Assembly (NCBI GenBank): GCA_017561615.1
Contig: JAFZBT010000007.1
Span: forward strand, 1-6,280
Direction: 5' to 3'
Length of the DNA stretch: 6,280 nt
From: Erysipelotrichaceae bacterium
GTDB lineage: Bacteria > Bacillota_I > Bacilli_A > Erysipelotrichales > Erysipelotrichaceae
Positions within the stretch are counted from its first letter, which is position 1; each line of letters opens with the position of its first letter. Position numbers and translations under genes: made by a program. The notes beneath the pieces were generated by a model that saw only the letters and a list, made by a program, of their open reading frames with translations, had not been told where the DNA came from and did no database searches. Shown here piece after piece: positions 1 to 5,680 of this stretch.

Positions 1-181
1 CCGTCCGCACTTCGCCTATCAGCTCAATGTTCAGGGAACGCAGCTGAACGTCGAAATTGACGCCGCTGCCGCCTACCGCCTGAGCGAAAATTCCCGGCTC
101 TATCTTGACGGCAGTCTGATCTCCTCCTCTTTCCCGCTGCCAAAAGACGGCAAGAGCCATGAAATACGGATAATACTCTAA
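1..181 (+). CDS. C-terminal end of an unidentified protein (5' partial)
   Basis: An open frame enters from the left edge (first full codon at base 2) and ends at the TAA at 179-181, giving 59 visible residues. The end reads YRLSENSRLYLDGSLIS, then a short turn with PLPKDGKSHEIRI, and stops in IIL. The alternating hydrophobic and polar residues and the pattern 'xLYLDGxLI...KDGxSHEIxI' look like a small beta-sandwich, loosely like PEGA-type or other C-terminal surface modules. This is only an impression and I do not recognise the family. Codon use is regular, with no internal stop, and the frame ends just before a hairpin with T-runs, which supports a real gene end. It converges on the GH5 gene on the other strand. 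No function is assigned; the N-terminal part outside the window would decide it. Confidence 0.7.
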   Translation, partial: RPHFAYQLNVQGTQLNVEIDAAAAYRLSENSRLYLDGSLISSSFPLPKDGKSHEIRIIL

Positions 182-182
182 G

Positions 183-211
183 GAAAACAGCTCACGGCTG
201 CTTTTCTTTTT
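183..211. terminator. Small hairpin between convergent genes, possible bidirectional terminator
   Basis: In the 29-base gap between the two convergent genes, GAAAACAGC (183-191) can pair with GCTG at 197-200 and TTTTC at 202-206, leaving one bulged C at 201 and a five-base loop. On the plus strand the stem is followed by a T-rich run to 211, as in an intrinsic terminator. On the minus strand the stem is followed by a shorter, mixed T-rich tract. Only four stem pairs are in the GC-containing inner arm, so it is likely weak. Position and shape fit; no folding energy was computed. Confidence 0.45.
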
Positions 212-1233
212 CACAACAGTTTTACGATGTCGTTCAGGACATCCTTCATGTGCTCGTCGATGAAGCCGAAGTCCATTTCCTTATAGCTCCAGGCCGCCCG
301 GCCGATGCCGTATTCCTCAAAGACTTCATGGATCATCCGGTGCCACTTTAAAGTCTGACCGGCATCAGCCAGATTGATGACGCCGTATTCGCCGCAGTAC
401 AGCGGCACGCCTCTTTCCTCAGCGACCTGAACCGCCTCGGCAAACAGTCCGCGGAAGTAATCGGCGCTGAGTTTTTCTTCGTTTTCGTCATATCCGGCCA
501 TCTGCCGTCCGGTGACCTGCGGCGTCAGCCTCTGCATGTCTGCCAGATCCGCATCGATGTCAATGCGGAAGTCGTGGGGCATGGCCGGGATCCAGTAGGC
601 GCCCTGATGGGTAAACACCAGCGGGTTGTAACAGTGGAAGTTATAGACGACATTTGCGTCATGAGGCTTACGCAGGTCCTTTACCGCAACCACGCTGTTG
701 TTGTAGTAGCCGCCGATCAGGATTCTGGTCTGCGGGCAGATCTTTCTGATCCTTTCCACGCATCTGTCAGCGATGGCGTTCCAGCTTTCGCAGTATTCCT
801 TATCCGTCACTTCGTTAAGCAGTTCGAAGGCTACCCGCTCTCCCAGGCTTCCGAAGCGCCTGGCGATCTCTTCCCACAGCCGGTAGAATCTTTCCTGGTA
901 TTCCTCATTCTCAAAGAAGCCTTCTTCGCCTTCCTTGAGGTCAAAGCTGAAGCCGAAGGTCTTATGAAGATCAATGATGACGTTCAGGCCATATCTGAGC
1001 GCCCAGTCCGTTCCGTCTTTCAGATGAGCGAAGCCGGATTGCCGGTAATTGCCCTGCTCGTCTTCAAGCAGATTGTAGTCGACGGGGATGCGGATGTGGT
1101 CAAGTCCCCAGCTGCTTATTCTCTCAATGTCCTTTTCGGTGATGAACGTGCTGTATCTCTCTTCCGTGTAATCACACTGCGACAGCCAGCCGCCCAGGTT
1201 GATGCCGTGCTGAAATCCTTCAAGTTTCTTCAT
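211..1233 (-). CDS. Glycoside hydrolase family 5 (cellulase-like) protein, apparently cytoplasmic
   Basis: A 340-residue TIM-barrel glycosidase. The GH5 landmarks appear in order: GINLGGWL (10-17), HIRIP with the conserved Arg48, NVIIDLH ending in His90, the acid/base in FELLNEV (Asn140-Glu141), the FHCYNP strand with His200 and Tyr202, the nucleophile in CGEYGV (Glu282), and the late aromatic Trp315 in AAWSYKE. All expected catalytic residues are present and the length is normal for a single-domain GH5. The N-terminus (MKKLEGFQHG) has no hydrophobic segment and there is no carbohydrate-binding module or anchor, so it probably acts in the cytoplasm on short imported beta-glucosides or beta-1,3/1,4-gluco-oligosaccharides. 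This follows from the missing signal peptide; substrate cannot be read from sequence by eye, and relatives include exo-beta-1,3-glucanase-like enzymes. The start is supported by a Shine-Dalgarno site 7 bases upstream. It lies downstream of a terminator-like palindrome with its own promoter candidate, so it is probably a single-gene unit. Confidence 0.93.
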   Translation of the reverse strand: MKKLEGFQHGINLGGWLSQCDYTEERYSTFITEKDIERISSWGLDHIRIPVDYNLLEDEQGNYRQSGFAHLKDGTDWALRYGLNVIIDLHKTFGFSFDLKEGEEGFFENEEYQERFYRLWEEIARRFGSLGERVAFELLNEVTDKEYCESWNAIADRCVERIRKICPQTRILIGGYYNNSVVAVKDLRKPHDANVVYNFHCYNPLVFTHQGAYWIPAMPHDFRIDIDADLADMQRLTPQVTGRQMAGYDENEEKLSADYFRGLFAEAVQVAEERGVPLYCGEYGVINLADAGQTLKWHRMIHEVFEEYGIGRAAWSYKEMDFGFIDEHMKDVLNDIVKLL

Positions 1234-1240
1234 GGTTAAG

Positions 1241-1247
1241 TCCTCTT
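1241..1247 (-). promoter_or_regulatory. Ribosome binding site of the GH5 gene
   Basis: On the minus strand AAGAGGA lies 7 bases before the ATG at 1233-1231. It is a good match to the Shine-Dalgarno consensus at ideal spacing and fixes the GH5 start. Confidence 0.75.
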
Positions 1248-1253
1248 TTTTTC

Positions 1254-1262
1254 ATTATACCA
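1254..1262 (-). promoter_or_regulatory. Extended -10 promoter element for the GH5 gene
   Basis: The minus strand reads TGGTATAAT (1262 to 1254), a perfect TATAAT with the TGn extension. No good -35 hexamer sits 16-18 bases upstream (the place holds GTGGCC), which is tolerated by extended -10 promoters. The predicted start of transcription would be near 1247, giving a leader of only about 14 bases that is essentially the ribosome binding site. The motif is exact but common by chance in AT-rich gaps; its place between a terminator-like hairpin and the gene start adds weight. Confidence 0.5.
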
Positions 1263-1279
1263 TTGCCCCTGTTGTCGGC

Positions 1280-1308
1280 CACACAAAAGCTTCCGGATCC
1301 GGAAGCTC
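1280..1308 (-). terminator. Rho-independent terminator of the CotH-VTC-DUF4956 operon
   Basis: A perfect 20-base palindrome, AGCTTCCGGATCCGGAAGCT (1288-1307), folds as an 8-bp stem with a GATC loop. On the minus strand it is followed directly by TTTTGTGT, while on the plus strand it is followed by mixed sequence, so it would end minus-strand transcription. It begins about 28 bases after the DUF4956 stop codon and precedes the GH5 promoter candidate. The U-run is short and interrupted, so read-through into the GH5 gene is possible. A perfect palindrome could also be a dimeric regulator site; terminator is the simpler reading. Confidence 0.6.
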
Positions 1309-1335
1309 TGTCTTCGTAAGGCTGAACGACGCGGT

Positions 1336-2049
1336 CTACAGACCGAATTCGTTGGTATAGGTCACCAGATTGATGCTGGTGACGCCGGGGATCTCCTGGA
1401 TCTCCTTCATGACCGCCTCCGTATTCTTGTCATAGACTACTTCGTAGGTCAGTTCGCAGGTATCGTTGCTCGGGGTGGTCTTGCTGGTCTTGAGCCTCTT
1501 GGTCTTGACGGTCGTGGACTTGCTCTTGAGCTTCTTGTCCTTGATCTTCTCCAGAGCCTTCTGAATGCTCTTCTCGGCTCCGTCGGTAAAGATGATGACC
1601 ATCAGGTACTTGGCCGAAGCCTTGGAGACATAGGTGAAGCTTAGGTAATAGAACAATCCCAGCAGCAGGCAGCCGACGATCGTGATGATGTACAGGCCGG
1701 CGCCGGACATGATGCCGACGGTGATGGCCCAGAACATGAAGGCAGTATCAACCGGCTCCTTGATCGCCGTGCGGAAACGGACGATGGAAAGAGCGCCGAC
1801 CATGCCCAGGGAAAGGGAGAGGTTGGAGTTGATGGTCCTGATGATCATGGCCGTTACCATGGCCAGAAGGATCAGCGTCAAAGCCGTTGTCCGGTTGTAG
1901 ACGATGCCTGTGAAGGTCTTCTTGTAGATCATGACGATGAACACGGCGCCGGCAAAGGCAACCAGCAGGGAAATGACGATCATGTCGACCGTCACCGGTC
2001 CGGTGAACTGTTCAACAAAGTCGTTCCAAAGTGAATCAATACTAAACAT
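1336..2049 (-). CDS. DUF4956 family membrane protein
   Basis: A 237-residue multipass membrane protein. The diagnostic DUF4956 block is clear: NSNLSLSLGMVGALSIVRFRTAIKEP (in part 74-99), then DTAFMFWAITVGI (101-113) and SGAGLY. Hydrophobic segments lie at about 20-42, 55-72, 80-90 (short), 101-118 and 120-139. The tail (about 148-235) is soluble, with two strands and helices (YLMVIIFTDG... and CELTYEVVY...PGVTSINLVTY) like an ACT or ferredoxin-like fold, as in the tails of MgtC-type proteins. Inside it, residues 164-190 carry 12 Lys/Arg in 27 positions, a strongly basic loop. The function of the family is not established; a role with polyphosphate or envelope polymers is inferred from its constant VTC-domain neighbour. 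It is last in the operon, 16 bases after the VTC stop, with a Shine-Dalgarno AGAGAGG nine bases before the ATG. Confidence 0.93.
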   Translation of the reverse strand: MFSIDSLWNDFVEQFTGPVTVDMIVISLLVAFAGAVFIVMIYKKTFTGIVYNRTTALTLILLAMVTAMIIRTINSNLSLSLGMVGALSIVRFRTAIKEPVDTAFMFWAITVGIMSGAGLYIITIVGCLLLGLFYYLSFTYVSKASAKYLMVIIFTDGAEKSIQKALEKIKDKKLKSKSTTVKTKRLKTSKTTPSNDTCELTYEVVYDKNTEAVMKEIQEIPGVTSINLVTYTNEFGL

Positions 2050-2058
2050 GGGTCTCTA

Positions 2059-2065
2059 CCTCTCT
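2059..2065 (-). promoter_or_regulatory. Ribosome binding site of the DUF4956 gene
   Basis: The minus strand reads AGAGAGG, ending 9 bases before the ATG at 2049-2047. It fills most of the 16-base gap after the VTC stop codon and supports this start. Confidence 0.6.
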
Positions 2066-2740
2066 TTACTTAACGCTGCTGCAGACGGCGAACTTGGATA
2101 CGGCCAGCCGCAGCTTGGGATAACTGCTCAGGATCGCCAGGATGTGAGCAGGAATGAATTCGTCGCACTTCACTTCCATGACCACCTCATCGCACACCGG
2201 CAGGGTGTTGATGTCGGGGTCAAAGATGTCCAGGTTGTACCTTCCCGCCCGGATGTCCTCATCAAAGGTGATGCGGGTGCTGCTGACCGGACAGGTGAAG
2301 GCTGTCCGCCGGTAATCGACGACGACCGCCGGTCTGAGCATGCGGATCTGGGCGTTGGCGAGAAACTTCTTCAGAAACTTTCTTTCCGTTTCGATTGACG
2401 TATAGCGGCCGGCAATGATGTCATCAGCCATCTTGCGGCTGATCGAACAGTCTTCCTTAATGGTCATGTTGCCGTGCTTGTGCTTGCACTCCATCTTGAT
2501 GGTCGCATAGGTGTGGTTGTAGATGCGCATCCGGTACTTGGAACGGTATTCGTTGCCGTCCCGCTTGTCGTCCTGGGCGCTGCCGTAGGGGTCATCGAAG
2601 TACAGCGAACGGATGTCGTAGGAATACTCATCGCTGATCGAATGGCTGTCCATCCGCATGACCTGGCTGAGTTGCTTCTTCAAGGTGTCAGCCGTAAACC
2701 GGCTGATCAGAAACTTCAGTTCATAACGATATTCTACCAT
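2066..2740 (-). CDS. VTC-domain polyphosphate polymerase family protein
   Basis: A 224-residue stand-alone VTC domain, the catalytic fold of yeast Vtc4, which makes polyphosphate from ATP inside a beta-barrel tunnel (triphosphate tunnel metalloenzyme type). Tunnel residues can be matched in order: Lys9 in YELKFLI, Arg70 and Arg72 in KYRMRIY, Glu84, Lys86 and Lys88 in IKMECKHK, Lys95 in TIKED, Tyr143-Arg144 in VVVDYRR, Arg156 and Asp160 in TRITFDED, Glu189 and Lys191 in VMEVKCD, and Ser215-Lys216 in AVSKFA. No key basic residue appears lost, so activity is likely. Unlike the eukaryotic protein it has no SPX sensor and no membrane segments, so it is cytosolic unless it binds the DUF4956 protein. 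The MVEYRYELKF start is typical of the family. The ATG overlaps the end of the CotH gene by 7 bases; AAGGAG at 2760-2755 is 14 bases upstream, rather far, so translation probably relies on coupling. Polymerase activity is inferred from the family. Confidence 0.9.
   Translation of the reverse strand: MVEYRYELKFLISRFTADTLKKQLSQVMRMDSHSISDEYSYDIRSLYFDDPYGSAQDDKRDGNEYRSKYRMRIYNHTYATIKMECKHKHGNMTIKEDCSISRKMADDIIAGRYTSIETERKFLKKFLANAQIRMLRPAVVVDYRRTAFTCPVSSTRITFDEDIRAGRYNLDIFDPDINTLPVCDEVVMEVKCDEFIPAHILAILSSYPKLRLAVSKFAVCSSVK
2734..2740 (-). other. Seven-base overlap of CotH stop and VTC start
   Basis: The minus strand reads ATGGTAG: the ATG (2740-2738) opens the VTC frame and the TAG (2736-2734) closes the CotH frame one base out of phase. 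Ribosomes ending CotH can restart on the VTC gene, which would tie the amounts of the two proteins together. The overlap shows directly that the two genes share a transcript. Confidence 0.85.
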
Positions 2741-5640
2741 AAGTCGCCGAATATCTCCTTCATCCGTGCGTCGCTCAGCTTGAAGAAGGCTTTGGTCTGA
2801 TTGAGCACGTAGGTCTGCCGGTTGTTGATGAACTTCTGGATCTGGCTGAGGTGGCTGCGGTAGACCTTCAGGCTGGTTGCCGACCAGCGGGCGCGGTCAC
2901 GGGCAACTTCGCTTTCGATCGAGCCGGTCAGCTGATCGAAGCGGCTCTGCATGTTCGCCTTGGAGAAGGTGTTGCGCAGGTGATAGTTCAGCCTTTCCAG
3001 CCACAGCTGCTGGAATTCCCGGTTGGCGAACAGCTTGCGGGGAATGGTGTTGTCATAGGTGTTGTTGATGAATCCGGTCATGCCGGAGGGATTGGCCAGA
3101 TACCTGGTATAGTAGTTGACCGTGAAATTGCGGAAGCCGCAGTCCAGGTCATAGTAGATGTACTTCCACTTGCCGCCGTCCAGCTCGCTGTTGGAGAAGT
3201 AACGGACGTTGTAGACGTCGGGATTGGCCACGAACATCTCGCAGATCCAGTAATCGGCCAGATTCTGAATGTCGACCTTGCTGCAGATCCAGTCATAATT
3301 GGCCTTCAAGGAGAGGTCGTGGCTTCTGGCGAAGGAGACGATCTGCTGCCACTCGGTCCTCGATCCGGCCTTGACTTCGCCGTCGATGCGGACGATGTTG
3401 GTGTTCTCCTTGGAAACGTTGTAGAGGTCGGATATGAAGCTGGCGTTACACTTCTCCCTGATGTTGTAGATGCCCCAGTAGCGGCCGTTGATGTACACGA
3501 CGCAGGTCTTGTAGCTGAGCACGGTCACATCGGTATAGTCATCGACCAGCGAGGTGCACAGTTCATCCCTGATGATGCCCTTGTTCCAGTCGTTGGAACC
3601 GGTCCTCAGAACCAGAGCGTCATAGACGGTGTTGTCGCGGTTGTCGAATACCGGATATACCAGATCGCTGGCGCCGTAATCGCCGTCAAAGCGCAGCGAG
3701 TAGCTGTGCTTGTCGTGGTTGCGGGTATTGCCGCCGAACATCGAGATCGAGCAGGGCGAGTTGAAGCCGCCGCCTTCCTCAAAGAATTCGACGTTGCACT
3801 GATACTCCGCCGTGGAATGGGGGTGGGAATGCATGGTGCTCAGCAGACCGGGACTAAGGGAAAGGGAAACGACGGGCAGCTGATTGTTCTCATTAATAAT
3901 AAAGCTGGAAGTAGCCACGCTGCTCATCAGAGCATCGGCCTGCCTGCCAGCTACGTTCAGTACGGTTGTTGATCTCAGGATGATCGGTTCGGTATAGACC
4001 CTGGAGGATGCTGTCGGGCGGCTGCCGTCGGTGGTGTAGTAGATCGTTCCCTCTCCTTCGATGGATACGAGAACCTCTTCAACGCCCTGATAGACGCCGG
4101 CCAGCGTCTTGATCACCGGGGTAACGGTAATGGTCCGCGAGCCTTCCTGATTCGGTTTCAGCGGGCTGGGTGAGGACATGTAGAACAGGCCGGCCTTACT
4201 GCCGCGGCCATAGCTGTAGCCCAGCGGCACATTGGCGACATAGAGGCTGTCGACGATGCTGCCGGCCCGGCTCAGGAATACCGATTCGTTATCGGACAGC
4301 TTGAACTGCGCATGATGATAAGACTGATTGCTCAAGGCGGGATCGCCGGAGCACATGATCACATAATACTCGCCGGGAGCCAGCTGTTCATTGGGAAGCT
4401 GGTAGAGACTCAGGTAATCGTCGTCGTTGCTGAGGCAGTAATCAGACAGACTGACGGTCTGATTGGAATTGTTACAGAGTTCGATCCAGTCGTAGTACTG
4501 GTTGCCGTTCTGCGGCAGCTGTGTGTAGTTCCGGACCATCACCTCGCTGATGATCAGATCCTGCGGGGTAACCAGGAAGCGTTCCTGGAACTGCTCAACG
4601 CCTCTGGGGGTGTTGGGATAGCCCGGAGAGATGGTCGCTTCCGCCAGGTAGCTGCCGTTTTCATGACGCTGATAGGCCATGCCGTTATCCAGCTGGCTGT
4701 AACTGACGGTCTGAATGATCCGGCCGCCTCTGCTGAGGACGACTTCCCCGTTCCGGCTGCTGAGCGTAAATCCGGTATAGGGACTCCGGCTGTCCGCGGC
4801 GACATTGCCGCAGTAGATCACATAGGTCTCCCCCGGAGCCAGCATAACTTCGTCAAGCTGACGTCTGAATGGGGCTGACGAAATGTTGGAAACGTTGTAC
4901 TGGGAAAGATCAACGGTCTTTTCGGATACGTTGATGAGTTCGATGTATCCTTCCCGGCGGCCCTCTTCATTGACGAAGTTGCCGTTGTTGCGGGGCAGGA
5001 TCTCGTTGATCACGACTTCCGGCTTCTCATCTGACTGCAGGGAAGCCACATACTGCTGCAGGCCTTCCTGGCTGTTGGGATAGCCCGGGGTGGCGCGGTC
5101 ATAGGTGACCCACTGGCCGTTGCCGTCTCTGGCCATGACCTGGCCCTTGCTTAACGAGACAGTCTCGACCGCGTCAATGACCTTGCCTCTGGCATTGGTC
5201 AAAATGACGGTCTCTCCTCCCTTGGAGGAAAGCCGGAAATCGGCATTGAAGCCGTCTTCCAGTCTGCCGGTCAGCGAGACGACCAGATACTGCTGAGGTT
5301 CGATCACGGTATTGCTGAAGGCCCACTTGATGCGGTCGGTCCGGTCGGACAGGCCGTAGCCGTCCAGGTTGACCGCCGCGGATGAGCCGTTATAGATCTC
5401 CAGGAAATCGCAGGCTTCGCCTTTTTCATTGGCGTAGCTGCCGTCATTGTTGGTAAGCACTTCGCTGATGATCAGCTTGCCGACCAGGTTTTCATAGCTG
5501 TCCGGCAGTTCTGAGACCTCGCTTACGCCCTTGGAACGGGTCAGAATGGATCCGACCACGAAAAAGACGATTATCAGCAGCGACAATATGGTAACAAGCA
5601 TGGGGTCTCTCTTGACCCTGTAGTCGTTAGTCTTCTTCAT
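2734..5640 (-). CDS. Membrane-anchored CotH kinase family protein with three lamin-tail domains
   Basis: A 968-residue protein with an uncleaved-looking signal anchor: basic N-terminus (MKKTNDYRVKRDP), membrane segment about 14-32, then an exported body. Three lamin-tail-like domains follow (about 54-189, 207-343 and 360-497), opening with LIISEVL, VVINEIL and LIISEVM. Next is a chitobiase C-terminal-like domain (about 505-582; YYTTDGSRPT at 534-543), then the CotH kinase domain (about 588-935). CotH landmarks are SLRFDGDYG (648-656), LRTGSND (678-684), RDEL (691-694), NGRYWGIYNIREK (718-730), NVRYF (811-815) and the acidic YYDLDCGF (829-836), a likely metal site. CotH of Bacillus is an atypical protein kinase that phosphorylates spore coat proteins; the substrate here is unknown. 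There is no LPXTG or C-terminal anchor. The start lacks a clear Shine-Dalgarno; Met14 is an alternative but would remove the basic residues before the membrane segment, so the longer form is preferred. It overlaps the VTC gene by 7 bases. Confidence 0.92.
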   Translation of the reverse strand: MKKTNDYRVKRDPMLVTILSLLIIVFFVVGSILTRSKGVSEVSELPDSYENLVGKLIISEVLTNNDGSYANEKGEACDFLEIYNGSSAAVNLDGYGLSDRTDRIKWAFSNTVIEPQQYLVVSLTGRLEDGFNADFRLSSKGGETVILTNARGKVIDAVETVSLSKGQVMARDGNGQWVTYDRATPGYPNSQEGLQQYVASLQSDEKPEVVINEILPRNNGNFVNEEGRREGYIELINVSEKTVDLSQYNVSNISSAPFRRQLDEVMLAPGETYVIYCGNVAADSRSPYTGFTLSSRNGEVVLSRGGRIIQTVSYSQLDNGMAYQRHENGSYLAEATISPGYPNTPRGVEQFQERFLVTPQDLIISEVMVRNYTQLPQNGNQYYDWIELCNNSNQTVSLSDYCLSNDDDYLSLYQLPNEQLAPGEYYVIMCSGDPALSNQSYHHAQFKLSDNESVFLSRAGSIVDSLYVANVPLGYSYGRGSKAGLFYMSSPSPLKPNQEGSRTITVTPVIKTLAGVYQGVEEVLVSIEGEGTIYYTTDGSRPTASSRVYTEPIILRSTTVLNVAGRQADALMSSVATSSFIINENNQLPVVSLSLSPGLLSTMHSHPHSTAEYQCNVEFFEEGGGFNSPCSISMFGGNTRNHDKHSYSLRFDGDYGASDLVYPVFDNRDNTVYDALVLRTGSNDWNKGIIRDELCTSLVDDYTDVTVLSYKTCVVYINGRYWGIYNIREKCNASFISDLYNVSKENTNIVRIDGEVKAGSRTEWQQIVSFARSHDLSLKANYDWICSKVDIQNLADYWICEMFVANPDVYNVRYFSNSELDGGKWKYIYYDLDCGFRNFTVNYYTRYLANPSGMTGFINNTYDNTIPRKLFANREFQQLWLERLNYHLRNTFSKANMQSRFDQLTGSIESEVARDRARWSATSLKVYRSHLSQIQKFINNRQTYVLNQTKAFFKLSDARMKEIFGDLW
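4611..4626 (-). repeat. Short DNA repeat at lamin-tail domain 2 end (copy 1)
   Basis: The plus-strand string tgttgggatagcccgg encodes the (P)GYPNT junction (residues 339-344) at the end of the second lamin-tail domain. The same 16 bases recur near 5073-5088 at the end of the first domain (PGYPNS). Flanking DNA has diverged, so this marks an old intragenic domain duplication or local gene conversion rather than a mobile repeat. Confidence 0.5.
5073..5088 (-). repeat. Short DNA repeat at lamin-tail domain 1 end (copy 2)
   Basis: This is the second copy of tgttgggatagcccgg, encoding the (P)GYPNS junction (residues 185-190) after the first lamin-tail domain. Both copies are followed in the protein by similar linkers, EGLQQY here and RGVEQF in the other copy. 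Confidence 0.5.
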
Positions 5641-5680
5641 AGCACATTAATACTAACATATTGTATGGATAATTGAAACG
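5641..5680 (-). promoter_or_regulatory. AT-rich gap before CotH, possible weak promoter
   Basis: The 40 bases between the permease stop and the CotH start are much richer in A and T than the surroundings. On the minus strand there are -10-like strings, TACAAT (5665-5660) and TAGTAT (5655-5650), the latter 17 bases after TTTCAA (5678-5673), a poor -35. No hairpin with a T-run separates the genes, so read-through from the permease is also possible. There is no evident Shine-Dalgarno before the ATG. A CotH-operon promoter here is a guess from composition and position. Confidence 0.3.

Noticed and set aside
574..1239. A 221-codon open frame on the plus strand opposite the GH5 gene
   Set aside because: The minus-strand GH5 frame carries all catalytic motifs; the plus-strand product is low in pattern and matches nothing.
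1288..1307. Catabolite repression (cre) site
   Set aside because: The palindrome does not fit the TGNAANCGNTNNCA-like pattern expected for CcpA sites.
1931..2398. A 155-codon plus-strand frame spanning the VTC and DUF4956 genes
   Set aside because: It crosses the boundary of two well-supported minus-strand genes and has no motif or ribosome site.
2851..3972. A 373-codon open frame on the plus strand opposite the CotH gene
   Set aside because: It is antisense to a protein with clear domains, its translation is dominated by Val, Ala, Gly and Ile with no recognisable fold, and it has no ribosome site. It arises from codon use on the real strand.
4312..4878. A 188-codon plus-strand frame opposite the lamin-tail region
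   Set aside because: Antisense shadow; hydrophobic Val/Ile/Ala-rich composition without domain motifs.
2734..5640. A frameshift or gene fusion in the long CotH gene
   Set aside because: Domains follow in an order usual for this family, the reading frame is open throughout, and codon use does not change along it.
5646..5670. Possible terminator between the permease and CotH
   Set aside because: Only a 4-bp CATA/TATG inverted repeat is present, with no GC stem and no T-run.
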